Source: Streptomyces exfoliatus
GTDB taxonomy: Bacteria; Actinomycetota; Actinomycetes; Streptomycetales; Streptomycetaceae
NCBI RefSeq assembly: GCF_000725545.1
Contig: NZ_JNZP01000011.1
Location: 124,001-188,000 of the forward strand
Direction of reading: 5' to 3'
DNA length: 64,000 bases
A program made the position numbers and the translations under genes. The notes beneath the pieces are model-generated. The model ran no database searches. It was not told the origin of the DNA and was given only the letters and a program-made list of their open reading frames with translations. Positions 17,344 through 24,936 of this stretch are shown one piece after another. Position 1 is the first letter of the stretch. Every line of letters starts with the position of its first letter.

Positions 17344-17373
17344 GTTGATTAGGTGCGGAAGAAACTAATCAAC
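17344..17373. promoter_or_regulatory. PadR operator, 9-bp inverted repeat
   Basis: GTTGATTAG (17344-17352) and CTAATCAAC (17365-17373) are perfect inverted arms separated by 12 bases, between the divergent SRPBCC and PadR genes and 20 bases before the PadR ATG. AT-rich arms in this GC-rich setting support a real operator. Confidence 0.75.
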
Positions 17374-17392
17374 GTGCTGCTAGCGTGTCCGG

Positions 17393-17983
17393 ATGTCGCT
17401 GAAGCACGCCGTCCTCGCGGCTCTCCTGGAGGGCGAGGCATCCGGATACGACCTTGCCAAGATCTTCGACGTGTCCGTCGCCAATTTCTGGGCCGCCACC
17501 CCGCAGCAGCTCTACCGCGAGCTGGACCGGCTCGCGGAGGCCGGCCTCATCACCGCGCGTGTGGTGGAGCAGGAACGGCGCCCCAACAAGCGGATGTTCA
17601 GCCTCACGGAGCCCGGGCTCCGGGACCTGACCGCCTACACGGCGTCGCCGCCGCGCCCCAGCGCCGTCCGTGACGAGCTGATGGTCCAGGTACAGGCCTG
17701 CGACGAGGGGGACACGGCGGCCGTACGCGGCTTCGTGGCCCAGCGGATGGAGACGGCCCGGGCGAAGCTGGCCCGCTACGACCGGCTGCGGGAGTGGATG
17801 CTCGCCGGCCGGGACGAGGCGAGCTACCTCGACGAGGCCGAGCGCGTCGGCCCGTATCTCACGCTGATGCGCGGCCGGTTCTTCGAGGAGGAGAACCTGC
17901 GCTGGGGCGAGCGGACCCTCGCCGTGCTCGACCGCCGCGCCCTGGCCCGGAGCCGGGCCACGGAGGAGTCGGCGGTGGGATGA
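17393..17983 (+). CDS. PadR-family transcriptional regulator
   Basis: 196 residues. The N-terminal winged helix (about 1-80) has the family opening MSLKHAVLAALLEGEASGYD and QLYRELDRLAEAGLI. The C-terminal helical domain (about 95-185) is the dimerising VirR-like part. The likely targets are its own promoter and the divergent SRPBCC gene through the palindrome at 17344-17373. The ligand is unknown. Confidence 0.9.
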   Translation: MSLKHAVLAALLEGEASGYDLAKIFDVSVANFWAATPQQLYRELDRLAEAGLITARVVEQERRPNKRMFSLTEPGLRDLTAYTASPPRPSAVRDELMVQVQACDEGDTAAVRGFVAQRMETARAKLARYDRLREWMLAGRDEASYLDEAERVGPYLTLMRGRFFEEENLRWGERTLAVLDRRALARSRATEESAVG

Positions 17984-18034
17984 GGACGGAGCAGGGTCAG
18001 GGGGCCGTGGCCGGCCTGGCCGGAGGACCCGCCG

Positions 18035-18101
18035 GGGAGTGACAGGGCGGGGCGGGACGGCCCGGGAGTGACGGGGCGAGGAGCGCCGGGGCGGGAGTGA
18101 C
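18035..18101 (+). repeat. three GGGAGTGAC repeats at exact 29-base spacing
   Basis: GGGAGTGAC begins at 18035, 18064 and 18093, each followed by a G-rich near-identical tail. They fill the space between the PadR gene and the peroxiredoxin promoter region. Binding of a regulator is possible; nothing in the sequence names it. Confidence 0.6.
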
Positions 18102-18185
18102 GGCGCGCCTACCGTGCGGTAACGTCACCGGTCCGCCATCGGACCCGCCGGTCGCGGATCTTGGACGGATCGGGGACGGACCTCT

Positions 18186-18635
18186 ATGAACGTCGGTGAC
18201 CTCGTCGAGGACTTCAGCCTGCCGGACGAGACGGGCACCCCCAGGTCCCTGACCGGCCTGCTCACCGAGGGACCGGTCGTCCTCTTCTTCTACCCGGCGG
18301 CCCTCACGCCCGGCTGCACCGCCGAGGCCTGCCACTTCCGGGATCTCGCGGCCGAGTTCCGCGCCGTCGGCGCGCTCCCCGTCGGGATCAGCACGGACGC
18401 CGTGGAGCGGCAGCAGGAGTTCGCCGAGCGGCACTCGCTCGGCTACCCGCTGCTCTCCGACCCGGACGGCGCCGTGCGCGACCGGTTCGGGGTGAAGCGC
18501 GGGTTCTCCCTCGCGCCGACGAAGCGGGTGACGTTCGTGATCGGCCAGGACCGGCGGATACGCGAGGTCGTCCGCAGCGAACTGCGCATGAGCGCCCACG
18601 CCGACCGCGCCCTCGCCGCCCTGCGCACCGCCTGA
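18186..18635 (+). CDS. Bcp-type thiol peroxidase (peroxiredoxin)
   Basis: 149 residues, the usual size for bacterioferritin-comigratory-protein peroxiredoxins. The thioredoxin fold carries the peroxidatic Cys in LTPGCTAEACHF near residue 44, and the second Cys five residues on is the resolving position of the atypical 2-Cys group. The enzyme should reduce hydrogen or organic peroxides with thioredoxin in the cytoplasm. It is transcribed alone, with spaced direct repeats upstream at 18035-18101. Confidence 0.92.
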   Translation: MNVGDLVEDFSLPDETGTPRSLTGLLTEGPVVLFFYPAALTPGCTAEACHFRDLAAEFRAVGALPVGISTDAVERQQEFAERHSLGYPLLSDPDGAVRDRFGVKRGFSLAPTKRVTFVIGQDRRIREVVRSELRMSAHADRALAALRTA

Positions 18636-18778
18636 GCCGCTCGGCGCACTTCCAGCCCACCACGGGGACGGACGGCCCGCACGTGGGGGGCTCACGACGT
18701 GCGGGGACGGGCCGGTCGGGTGAGACTCGCTGCAACGCCCGGCCTCTCCCGGCCTGCGCGGGAACGGAGTGTGCAGGA

Positions 18779-19180
18779 ATGGACGACTACCCCCTCCTCA
18801 ACGTCTTCTGGACGATGCTGTGGTTCTTCCTCTGGATCATGTGGCTGTTCCTGCTGTTCAAGGTGGTCACCGACATCTTCCGGGACCACTCCCTCAACGG
18901 GTGGGCCAAGGCCGGTTGGCTGATCTTCTGCATCGTGCTGCCGTACCTCGGCGTGCTGGTCTACGTCATCGCCCGGGGCAAGAGCATGGGCGAGCGTGAT
19001 GTGAAGCGGGCCAGGGAGAGCGAGGCCGCGTTCCAGGAGTACATCCGCAAGACCGCCGGACCCCAGGGCGGCGGCTCCGGCGGCTCCGCCGACGAACTGG
19101 CCCGGCTCGCGGACCTGAAGGAGAAGGGCGCCCTCACGCCCGAGGAGTTCGAGAAGGCGAAGGCCAGGGTCCTGGCCTGA
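18779..19180 (+). CDS. small membrane protein with PLDc_N-like and SHOCT domains
   Basis: 133 residues from ATG 18779. Two membrane segments (FWTMLWFFLWIMWLFLLFKV and WLIFCIVLPYLGVLVYVIA) form the phospholipase-D N-terminal-like module. A charged linker leads to a C-terminal SHOCT motif (DELARLADLKEKGALTPEEF). This architecture is common in actinobacteria and of unknown function. The next gene starts 37 bases after the stop and also encodes a membrane protein, so the two may form an operon. Confidence 0.88.
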   Translation: MDDYPLLNVFWTMLWFFLWIMWLFLLFKVVTDIFRDHSLNGWAKAGWLIFCIVLPYLGVLVYVIARGKSMGERDVKRARESEAAFQEYIRKTAGPQGGGSGGSADELARLADLKEKGALTPEEFEKAKARVLA

Positions 19181-19217
19181 GACACCGGAGGCTCAGGGGA
19201 AGGAAGCACACGCGGTC

Positions 19218-20162
19218 GTGCGGAAGAAGGCGCGGGTGGCACCGGCCTCCGGGCTCGCGGGCTCCCTGTGGCGGGAGGTCCTGGCGGAGCCCGGCAGACT
19301 TCCGGAGTCGCTCGCGTCCTTCGCGCTGCGCCATCTGGGTCCGGGCGCCGGAGCCGCCGTCGCCCGTCTGCGGGCGGCTCACCCCGAGGCCGACGCGGCC
19401 GACCTGAGAGCCCTGGTCGTGGTCCGTGGACGCAGAGCGGTGGTGTCCGAAGGGGCCTTCGTCGGCGGCCCGTTCCTCTTCCTCATCCCGTTCGCCTTCT
19501 GCGGCGCACTCCTCTCCCAGGCACGCACCGTGCTCGAACTCGCCGCCGCCGAAGGGCGGGACACCACGGACCCGGAGCGGGCAGCCGAACTGCTCTTCCT
19601 GCAAGGCGTGTACGGGGACACCACGGCGGCCCGCGCAGCGCTGGAGGCGCACGGAGGCCGGCCACGAGCCCCGAACGGATCGGGCCACCTGGCCGTGCTG
19701 CGGGACCTGATCTCGCGGATGGCGCGCCTCCTCGGACTGATCACGGCCGATGACGGTGCCGGCCTGCTGGTCCGCGTCGGCCGGTGGGGGCTCCTCCTCG
19801 TGGTGTTCCTGGTCGGTCTGGTGGCACCGCACGTGTGGCTGCCCTACATGGCCGTCTCGTACCGGCGTGCCACGACAGAGCTGACCGACCGGGCCACCGT
19901 CTTCTACGTCGGATCCCCCGACCCGCGCTCCCCGCGCGGTGTCCGGATCGACCCCGCCACCGCGATGGCGGGGCTGCGTGCGCTCGGCTCCCTCCTCGTG
20001 CCCTTGGTGGCCGTGTTCCTGGTGATCGTCACGGACACCCGGATCGCGGGCGGGCGGTGGCCGCTCGTGGGGATCCTCCTGACGGCCGGCTGCCTGGTCA
20101 CGGGCGGCGCATGGCTGTGGCGGCACTGGAGACGACACCGGACCCCTAATAGGTATCTCTGA
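19218..20162 (+). CDS. uncharacterised membrane protein
   Basis: 314 residues from GTG 19218. I do not recognise a named family. A soluble N-terminal part precedes a hydrophobic segment near residue 90 (GGPFLFLIPFAFCGALL). A helical soluble middle follows, then two further membrane segments near 190-210 and near 255-275, one more near 285-300, and a short basic tail. Its last codons overlap the palindrome proposed as the NsrR-type site at 20152-20166, so its 3' end doubles as the nsrR promoter region. Confidence 0.7.
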   Translation: MRKKARVAPASGLAGSLWREVLAEPGRLPESLASFALRHLGPGAGAAVARLRAAHPEADAADLRALVVVRGRRAVVSEGAFVGGPFLFLIPFAFCGALLSQARTVLELAAAEGRDTTDPERAAELLFLQGVYGDTTAARAALEAHGGRPRAPNGSGHLAVLRDLISRMARLLGLITADDGAGLLVRVGRWGLLLVVFLVGLVAPHVWLPYMAVSYRRATTELTDRATVFYVGSPDPRSPRGVRIDPATAMAGLRALGSLLVPLVAVFLVIVTDTRIAGGRWPLVGILLTAGCLVTGGAWLWRHWRRHRTPNRYL

Positions 20163-20166
20163 TACC
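20152..20166. promoter_or_regulatory. palindrome upstream of nsrR
   Basis: GGTATCTCTGATACC is a perfect 6-3-6 inverted repeat 20 bases before the nsrR start codon and spans the stop of the preceding gene. Its GGTA...TACC ends match the site upstream of hmp at 20670-20684, suggesting autoregulation. Confidence 0.6.
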
Positions 20167-20185
20167 GGTTTGATACGGTCACGGG

Positions 20186-20629
20186 GTGAGGCTGACGAAG
20201 TTCACCGACCTGGCGCTCCGTGCCGTGATGCGCCTGGCGGTCACCGCTCCGGAGGAGTCCGTCACCACCCGCGAGGTGGCGGAGTCGATGGACGTGCCCT
20301 ACGCCCATATGGCGAAGGTGGTCACCCGACTCCAGCACCTCGGCGTGATCGAGGCTCGGCGCGGCCGTGGCGGCGGGCTGGTCCTGACGGAGCGGGGCAG
20401 GCGTTCCTCCGTGGGCTGGCTGGCCCGCACCCTGGAGGGCGAGGAGGAGGTCGTCGCCTGTGAGGGCGATCCGCCGTGCCCGCTGCGCACCGCCTGCCGG
20501 TTGCGCAGAGCGCTGCGCGAGGCGCAGGAGGCGTTCTACCGCGCACTCGACCCCCTGACGGTGGCCGATCTCGTGGACTCCCCGACCGGCCCCCTGCTGC
20601 TTTCGCTCAGCCCGCGCCCGACCGCTTGA
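20186..20629 (+). CDS. nsrR: NsrR, nitric-oxide-sensing Rrf2-family repressor
   Basis: 147 residues from GTG 20186. The Rrf2 winged helix (about 1-70) opens MRLTKFTDLALRAVMRLA. The cluster-binding loop CEGDPPCPLRTAC near residue 93 has the C-x5-C-x5-C spacing of Streptomyces NsrR, which binds a 4Fe-4S cluster that reacts with NO and releases DNA. The adjacent flavohaemoprotein gene with a palindromic operator is the standard target. Autoregulation is suggested by the second palindrome upstream. Confidence 0.93.
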   Translation: MRLTKFTDLALRAVMRLAVTAPEESVTTREVAESMDVPYAHMAKVVTRLQHLGVIEARRGRGGGLVLTERGRRSSVGWLARTLEGEEEVVACEGDPPCPLRTACRLRRALREAQEAFYRALDPLTVADLVDSPTGPLLLSLSPRPTA

Positions 20630-20669
20630 GCCGTACCGCACTCCAGCGGTGCATACACACCTTTAAATA

Positions 20670-20684
20670 GGTAGATCATCTACC
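20670..20684. promoter_or_regulatory. NsrR operator of hmp
   Basis: GGTAGATCATCTACC is a perfect 7-1-7 palindrome in an AT-rich stretch (AAATA before, AGATT after), 15 bases before the hmp ATG. The extended 11-1-11 inverted-repeat form agrees with known NsrR sites at Streptomyces hmp promoters. Confidence 0.85.
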
Positions 20685-20699
20685 AGATTGCGAGTCGTC

Positions 20700-21887
20700 A
20701 TGCTGTCCGAGCAGGCCGTCCCGGTCGTCCGCGCCACTCTGCCCGCCGTCGGCGGCGCGCTCGACGAGATCACCGAGCGGTTCTACGGGCGCCTCTTCGC
20801 CGCCCATCCCGAGCTGCTGCGCGACCTGTTCAACCGGGGCAACCAGGCCAACGGCGAGCAGCGTCAGGCGCTCGCGGGTTCCATGGCCGCCTTCGCCTCC
20901 GCCCTGCTCGAGAGGCCGGACGCCCGTCCGGACGTGATGCTGTCCCGGATCGCGCACAAGCACGCCTCGCTCGGTGTGACGGCCGCACAGTACAAGACCG
21001 TGCACGAACACCTCTTCGCCGCGATCGTCGAGGTCCTCGGCGACGCGGTGACCGCCGAGGTCGCACAGGCCTGGGACGAGGTGTACTGGCTCATGGCCAA
21101 CGCGCTGATCGCCGTCGAGGCCCGCCTCTACCAGGAGGCCGGCGTCGCCGAGGGGCAGGTCTGGCGGTCGATGGAGATCGCCGAGCGGCACGAGGAGACG
21201 ACCGACACGGTCTCCTTCGTACTGCGTCACGCCGACGGGACCCCCACGGGCGCGTTCCGGCCGGGCCAGTACGTGAGCGTCCAGGTCACCCTGCCCGACG
21301 GCGCCCGGCAGATCCGCCAGTACAGCCTGTCCGCCGCTCCCGCACGCCACGCGTGGCGGATCAGCGTGAAGCGGATGGACGGCGACCCGGCCGGCGAGGT
21401 CTCCTCCTGGCTGCACGCCCACGCGCGCCCGGGGGACACGGTGGAGGTCTCCGCCCCCTTCGGAGACCTGATGCTCCCCGAGGGCGAGAGCCCCCTGCTG
21501 CTCGCTTCCGCCGGGATCGGCTGCACCCCGATGCTCGCGATGCTCGACCACCTCGTGGCGACCGGCTCCACCCGGCCGGTCGTGGTCGTGCACGCCGACC
21601 GCTCCCCCGCGTCCCACGCGCACGCCGCCGAACTGCGACGCCTCGTGGACACGCTGCCGCAGGGATCCCTGCACCTCTGGTACGAGGAGCCGGGCGATGC
21701 GTCCGCCCGCCCCGGCCGTGCGGACGTCACCGCGCTCGACCTGCCGGACGCCGTGACCGCGTACCTGTGCGGGCCTCTGCCCTTCCTGCGCTCGGTCCGC
21801 GGTGACCTCATCGGCCGGGGCGTCGCCGCCGCCGGCATCCACTACGAGGTGTTCGGTCCCGACCTGTGGCTGGGCGCCGAGAGCTGA
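20700..21887 (+). CDS. hmp: flavohaemoprotein (nitric oxide dioxygenase)
   Basis: 395 residues. An N-terminal globin (about 1-137) contains the proximal-His region RIAHKHASLGV. An FAD-binding reductase domain has FRPGQYVSVQV and RQYSLSAAP. The NAD-binding domain has LASAGIGCTPMLAML and a C-terminal YLCGPLPFL. The enzyme converts NO to nitrate with O2 and NADH. The ATG at 20700 has only a weak ribosome site, because the operator ends 15 bases upstream; an in-frame TTG at 20688 lies just beside the palindrome. Control by the adjacent NsrR is the clear inference. Confidence 0.94.
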   Translation: MLSEQAVPVVRATLPAVGGALDEITERFYGRLFAAHPELLRDLFNRGNQANGEQRQALAGSMAAFASALLERPDARPDVMLSRIAHKHASLGVTAAQYKTVHEHLFAAIVEVLGDAVTAEVAQAWDEVYWLMANALIAVEARLYQEAGVAEGQVWRSMEIAERHEETTDTVSFVLRHADGTPTGAFRPGQYVSVQVTLPDGARQIRQYSLSAAPARHAWRISVKRMDGDPAGEVSSWLHAHARPGDTVEVSAPFGDLMLPEGESPLLLASAGIGCTPMLAMLDHLVATGSTRPVVVVHADRSPASHAHAAELRRLVDTLPQGSLHLWYEEPGDASARPGRADVTALDLPDAVTAYLCGPLPFLRSVRGDLIGRGVAAAGIHYEVFGPDLWLGAES

Positions 21888-21910
21888 GCCGGAACGCCCG
21901 GTCGGCAGGC

Positions 21911-21948
21911 CTCCCCCGCCCCTTCGCGTCGCAGACGGGGCGGGGGAG
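21911..21948. terminator. bidirectional hairpin terminator
   Basis: A 12-bp stem, CTCCCCCGCCCC (21911-21922) with GGGGCGGGGGAG (21937-21948), lies between the convergent hmp and I36-inhibitor genes. Confidence 0.8.
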
Positions 21949-21952
21949 CCGG

Positions 21953-22324
21953 TCAGCAGCCGGTCGACCAGACGTGGGAGTCACCGCGGTCGTTGGCGGC
22001 GCCGTTGTAGCCGACCTCCTGTCCCGGGGCGAGACAGATGGTCACGCCGCCGCCCTGCCATGCGCTCTCGTATACCTTGACGTGGTCCTTGATGCCGGGG
22101 CCCGAGATGCCGTGGTTGGCCCAGGAGGAGTCGGTGTCGGAGATCCAGCTCTCCCACCAGCCGTCGTCTCCGCTCCAGTTGGCACGCTGACCGCCGAAGT
22201 TGGAGTCCTGCCAGACGCAGAACTCGCCGCTGGGGCATTCGGCGGCCCCGGCGGAGGTGGCGAGCGCGAGTCCTGCGGTGGCGGCGAACAGCGCCGCGGC
22301 GGTGGTGACGAGAAGTCGCTTCAC
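21953..22324 (-). CDS. secreted peptidase inhibitor, family I36-like
   Basis: 123 residues from GTG 22324. A signal peptide ends near the AGAAEC junction (about residue 28). The mature part is a cysteine-containing beta/gamma-crystallin-like domain: CPSGEFCVWQDSNFGG, SWANHGISG, VKVYESAWQGG and a terminal WSTGC. This matches the Streptomyces metalloprotease inhibitor (SMPI) family I36. The start codon overlaps the stop of the upstream lipoprotein gene as GTGA, so the two are translationally coupled. The target protease is unknown. Confidence 0.87.
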   Translation of the reverse strand: MKRLLVTTAAALFAATAGLALATSAGAAECPSGEFCVWQDSNFGGQRANWSGDDGWWESWISDTDSSWANHGISGPGIKDHVKVYESAWQGGGVTICLAPGQEVGYNGAANDRGDSHVWSTGC

Positions 22325-23034
22325 GAGAGTGTGGGGCCTTTCTGCGGGTGGGTGGGCGCGGGCAGTTCGGCTGCCCGCCGCAGCGCGCGGTCGCGCAGCT
22401 GCCGGTATGCGGTGAGCTCGTCGCGCCGCAGGGTGCGTACGGCGGCCAGCTCGGCGGCCTCGAGCCGGGCGCGGACCTCGTCGAGTCCGCTCTCCCGGCC
22501 GCAGCGGGTCGCGACGGCCGGATCGGGACGGTCGGGGCGGGGACGGCCGGATGGGGTCACGCACCGGGTCCAGCGGTCGAGTGCCGCACGGTGGGCGGGG
22601 TCGGCGCGCACGCGGGCCTGGGCCTCGGCGCGGAGGTTGTCGACGATGACCTGGACCCGGAACCAGCGGCGCTGATCGCCGTAGAGCCGGTGGCGGGCGG
22701 TGGCGAGGCAGCCGTCCTGGTGGGCGGTGACGGTGGCGCCCGTGGCGAGGGTGACGGAGAGTTCCCGGGGACCGGCGCCGAACAGCGCCGCCCGGAAGGT
22801 CCGGTCCTCATCCGGGGCGCGGGGCCTGGAAGCCGGCGAGAGGCCCTGGTCGCGCAGGCAGTCGACGACGAGCCGGTGCTCGGCGCCTTTGAGCAGCGCG
22901 TCCTGGGCTGCCGCGCCGGACGGGACTCCGGGGGTTCCGGGTGCTCCCGGTCCGACGGCGGTGCAACCCGCGAGCAGTAGTGCGGCGGCGGCCGCCAGGA
23001 CGGTGTGACGGATGTGCGCGGCGCTGCACAGCAT
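22321..23034 (-). CDS. secreted lipoprotein of unknown function, coupled to the I36 inhibitor
   Basis: 237 residues from ATG 23034, six bases after AAGGGGGA. A lipoprotein signal ends in the lipobox LLLAGC near residue 24. The mature part has four further Cys (DCLRDQGL, GCLATARHRL, TRCVTPS, TRCGRE), consistent with two disulphides. Its long Arg/Glu-rich helices read as an extracytoplasmic helical domain (DQRRWFRVQVIVDNL and EVRARLEAAELAAVRTL). I do not recognise a family. The four-base overlap with the inhibitor gene suggests that the two products work together outside the membrane. Confidence 0.78.
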   Translation of the reverse strand: MLCSAAHIRHTVLAAAAALLLAGCTAVGPGAPGTPGVPSGAAAQDALLKGAEHRLVVDCLRDQGLSPASRPRAPDEDRTFRAALFGAGPRELSVTLATGATVTAHQDGCLATARHRLYGDQRRWFRVQVIVDNLRAEAQARVRADPAHRAALDRWTRCVTPSGRPRPDRPDPAVATRCGRESGLDEVRARLEAAELAAVRTLRRDELTAYRQLRDRALRRAAELPAPTHPQKGPTLS

Positions 23035-23444
23035 GGCGGTCCCCCTTGGATCGTTCCTGGTCGGAGCTTCGGCGAGTGATCGACTCGGCGGCTCGGAATG
23101 ATCACTGCCCGAGGGGAGCGCCGCCATGCCGGAGGTCACTCGAACGGGTCGAACGCGCCGGGGCACGCGCCCCTCATGCGCCGTCGACGTGCCGCGCGGA
23201 GCGGGACCGGGAGCCCCTGGGAACGGAAAACGGGAACGGGAACGGGAACGACAAAGCCCCGGTTGGACGGGGGATTCCAACCGGGGCCGATCGCCGTGAC
23301 GCGAAGGGCGGTCACCTCTGGCGGGGGACCAGGGGACCGGGCCCCTTCGCAGTCACATACGTATGAACGATAAACCTTTCCCGAATGTTCCGAGCGTTCC
23401 CCCATAGGCGATGTGAGGCACATCACCCGATTTCGTCAGGTCGG
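23035..23444. other. non-coding interval, promoter side of the lipoprotein gene
   Basis: No protein-like frame is visible. It holds the hairpin at 23256-23287, a short tandem GGGAAC run (about 23230-23250) and a CATACGTATG palindrome near 23356 in a locally AT-rich stretch (ATGAACGATAAACC). That stretch could be a promoter region, but no -10/-35 pair is convincing. Confidence 0.5.
23256..23287. terminator. 12-bp perfect hairpin
   Basis: GCCCCGGTTGGA (23256-23267) pairs perfectly with TCCAACCGGGGC (23276-23287) across an eight-base loop. It lies downstream of the leftward polysaccharide deacetylase gene and fits its terminator. Confidence 0.7.
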
Positions 23445-24230
23445 TCAGTCCTTCTCGGGGCGATAGACGGAGCCGGCTTCGGCCTGGCCCGGGGCGAGGA
23501 GCTCCGGCACCGTCACGAAGGTGAAGCCCCGCCGCTTCAGCTCGTCGATGATCGACGGGACGGCCGGGACGGTCCCGTCGTAGATGTCGTGGAGCAGGAT
23601 GATCCCGTCGCCGTGCGCCTGCTCGAGCACTCGCTGGCGTATGAGGGCCGAGTCGGTGGTGGAGTAGTCCTTGGCGGTGACGCTCCACAGGATCTGGGCG
23701 AGCCCCAGCTCCCTGCTGACGTCGGACACCATGTCGTCGGTGCGCCCCTGCGGCGGGCGCATGAGGGTGGGTTTCCGGCCGGTGATCTTCTCGATGGCCT
23801 CCTGGGTGCGGGACAGCTCGTCACGGACCTCCGCCTCGTCTAGATCGGTCAGGATCCGGTGCGTCCAGGTGTGGTTGGCGACCTCGTGCCCCTCGGCGGC
23901 TATGCGCGCGACCACCTGCGGGTAGCGGTCGACGTGCTTCCTGCCGAGCAGGAAGAAGGTCGCGGGGACCCGCTTCTCCTTCAGGATGTCGAGAAGCCGG
24001 GGAGTGTCCTTGCCCGGTCCCGCGTCGAAGGTCAGCGCGATGCACTTGACCTTGGCGCAGTCGACGCGGCGGGCCGCGGCGCCCGCCTTGTCGTCCGTTC
24101 CGGCCTCTTCCCGCGCGTCCTGCGGTGTCACGGTGTCGACTCCGCAGCCGCCGAGCGTCAGCATCAGCGACGCGGCGGCGAGCAGGACGGCGGCCGTCCC
24201 CCTGCGTCGGCCCGGCCTGGATCGGAACAT
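23445..24230 (-). CDS. NodB-type polysaccharide deacetylase lipoprotein
   Basis: 261 residues from ATG 24230. A lipobox (MLTLGGC) near residue 30 predicts a membrane-anchored lipoprotein. The NodB homology domain (about 60-250) has TFDAGPGKDT, with the catalytic Asp but Ala at the usual second Asp. It also has the metal-ligand motif HTWTHRIL, RPPQGRTDD and a final LLHDIYDGT. This DAG variant is common in actinobacterial members. Substrates are N-acetylated sugars of peptidoglycan or surface glycans. An upstream in-frame ATG at 24299 is possible but would precede the signal sequence. Confidence 0.88.
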   Translation of the reverse strand: MFRSRPGRRRGTAAVLLAAASLMLTLGGCGVDTVTPQDAREEAGTDDKAGAAARRVDCAKVKCIALTFDAGPGKDTPRLLDILKEKRVPATFFLLGRKHVDRYPQVVARIAAEGHEVANHTWTHRILTDLDEAEVRDELSRTQEAIEKITGRKPTLMRPPQGRTDDMVSDVSRELGLAQILWSVTAKDYSTTDSALIRQRVLEQAHGDGIILLHDIYDGTVPAVPSIIDELKRRGFTFVTVPELLAPGQAEAGSVYRPEKD

Positions 24231-24425
24231 GGTGGAACCTGCCTTCCCCGGTGGTGTCTTCGGTCCGGCCGGGTTCCGTCTGGTCAGGACGGTGTTCACG
24301 GCCGATCGAGCACTCTACACACGGTGTATACCGGGGGTGTCGGTAGGGTCCTCCCTCGTGCGGGCACACGTCGACCCCGGACGGCGCCCGTCCGCTCCGT
24401 CCGGGGAGAGTCCGCCGCCCGCCGC

Positions 24426-24800
24426 TCAGCGGGGGGCGAGCAGCAGCCTGGCCTCCGTCTCCTGGTCACCGGAGACGGCCTGCAGGGACTGGATGTCGAA
24501 GCCGGCGGCGAGCACCTTCTCGACCTCGTCGACGGCGTGGTAGCCGCCGGTGAGCGTGACGCCGACCGGGGACGTCAGGCTGGGAGGACGCACCTCCTGG
24601 CGCCGTCCGCCCGCCGTGTCGAAGGTGGCCGTCCAGACGGTGGGAGAAGGCCCGGTGGCCGCCTGCGGGCTCGGGGCCTGGTCCTCCAGCTGATAGACGA
24701 CGTCGAGGACGTCGAAAACGGCCTGGGCATCCTCCCGGCAGCAGTCGCTCAGCTGCACGGTGACGTCGGTGTCGATGTGCAAGTCGTACACGTCGCTCAT
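24426..24800 (-). CDS. small uncharacterised protein
   Basis: 124 residues from ATG 24800. GAGGAG touches that ATG directly, so the in-frame GTG nine bases further on (24791) is at least as good a start. The sequence opens VYDLHIDTDVTVQLSDCC, continues with a DAQAVFDVLDVVYQLED helix and ends QSLQAVSGDQETEARLLLAP. I recognise no family, and there is no signal or membrane segment. It lies 136 bases downstream of the DNA ligase gene on the same strand and could be co-transcribed. Confidence 0.65.
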   Translation of the reverse strand: MSDVYDLHIDTDVTVQLSDCCREDAQAVFDVLDVVYQLEDQAPSPQAATGPSPTVWTATFDTAGGRRQEVRPPSLTSPVGVTLTGGYHAVDEVEKVLAAGFDIQSLQAVSGDQETEARLLLAPR

Positions 24801-24936
24801 CTCCTCGCGGCCCGCCCGTCGCTCGTGGCGCCTGTCGTCGAGGCGCCCGCGCTCGTCGCGCCGGCGCCGCCGTGCCACCTCTCCAGCATCCCTCGCCGGA
24901 CGGCGTCGCGCGAGACCCCTCCCGCCCCTCCCGCCC

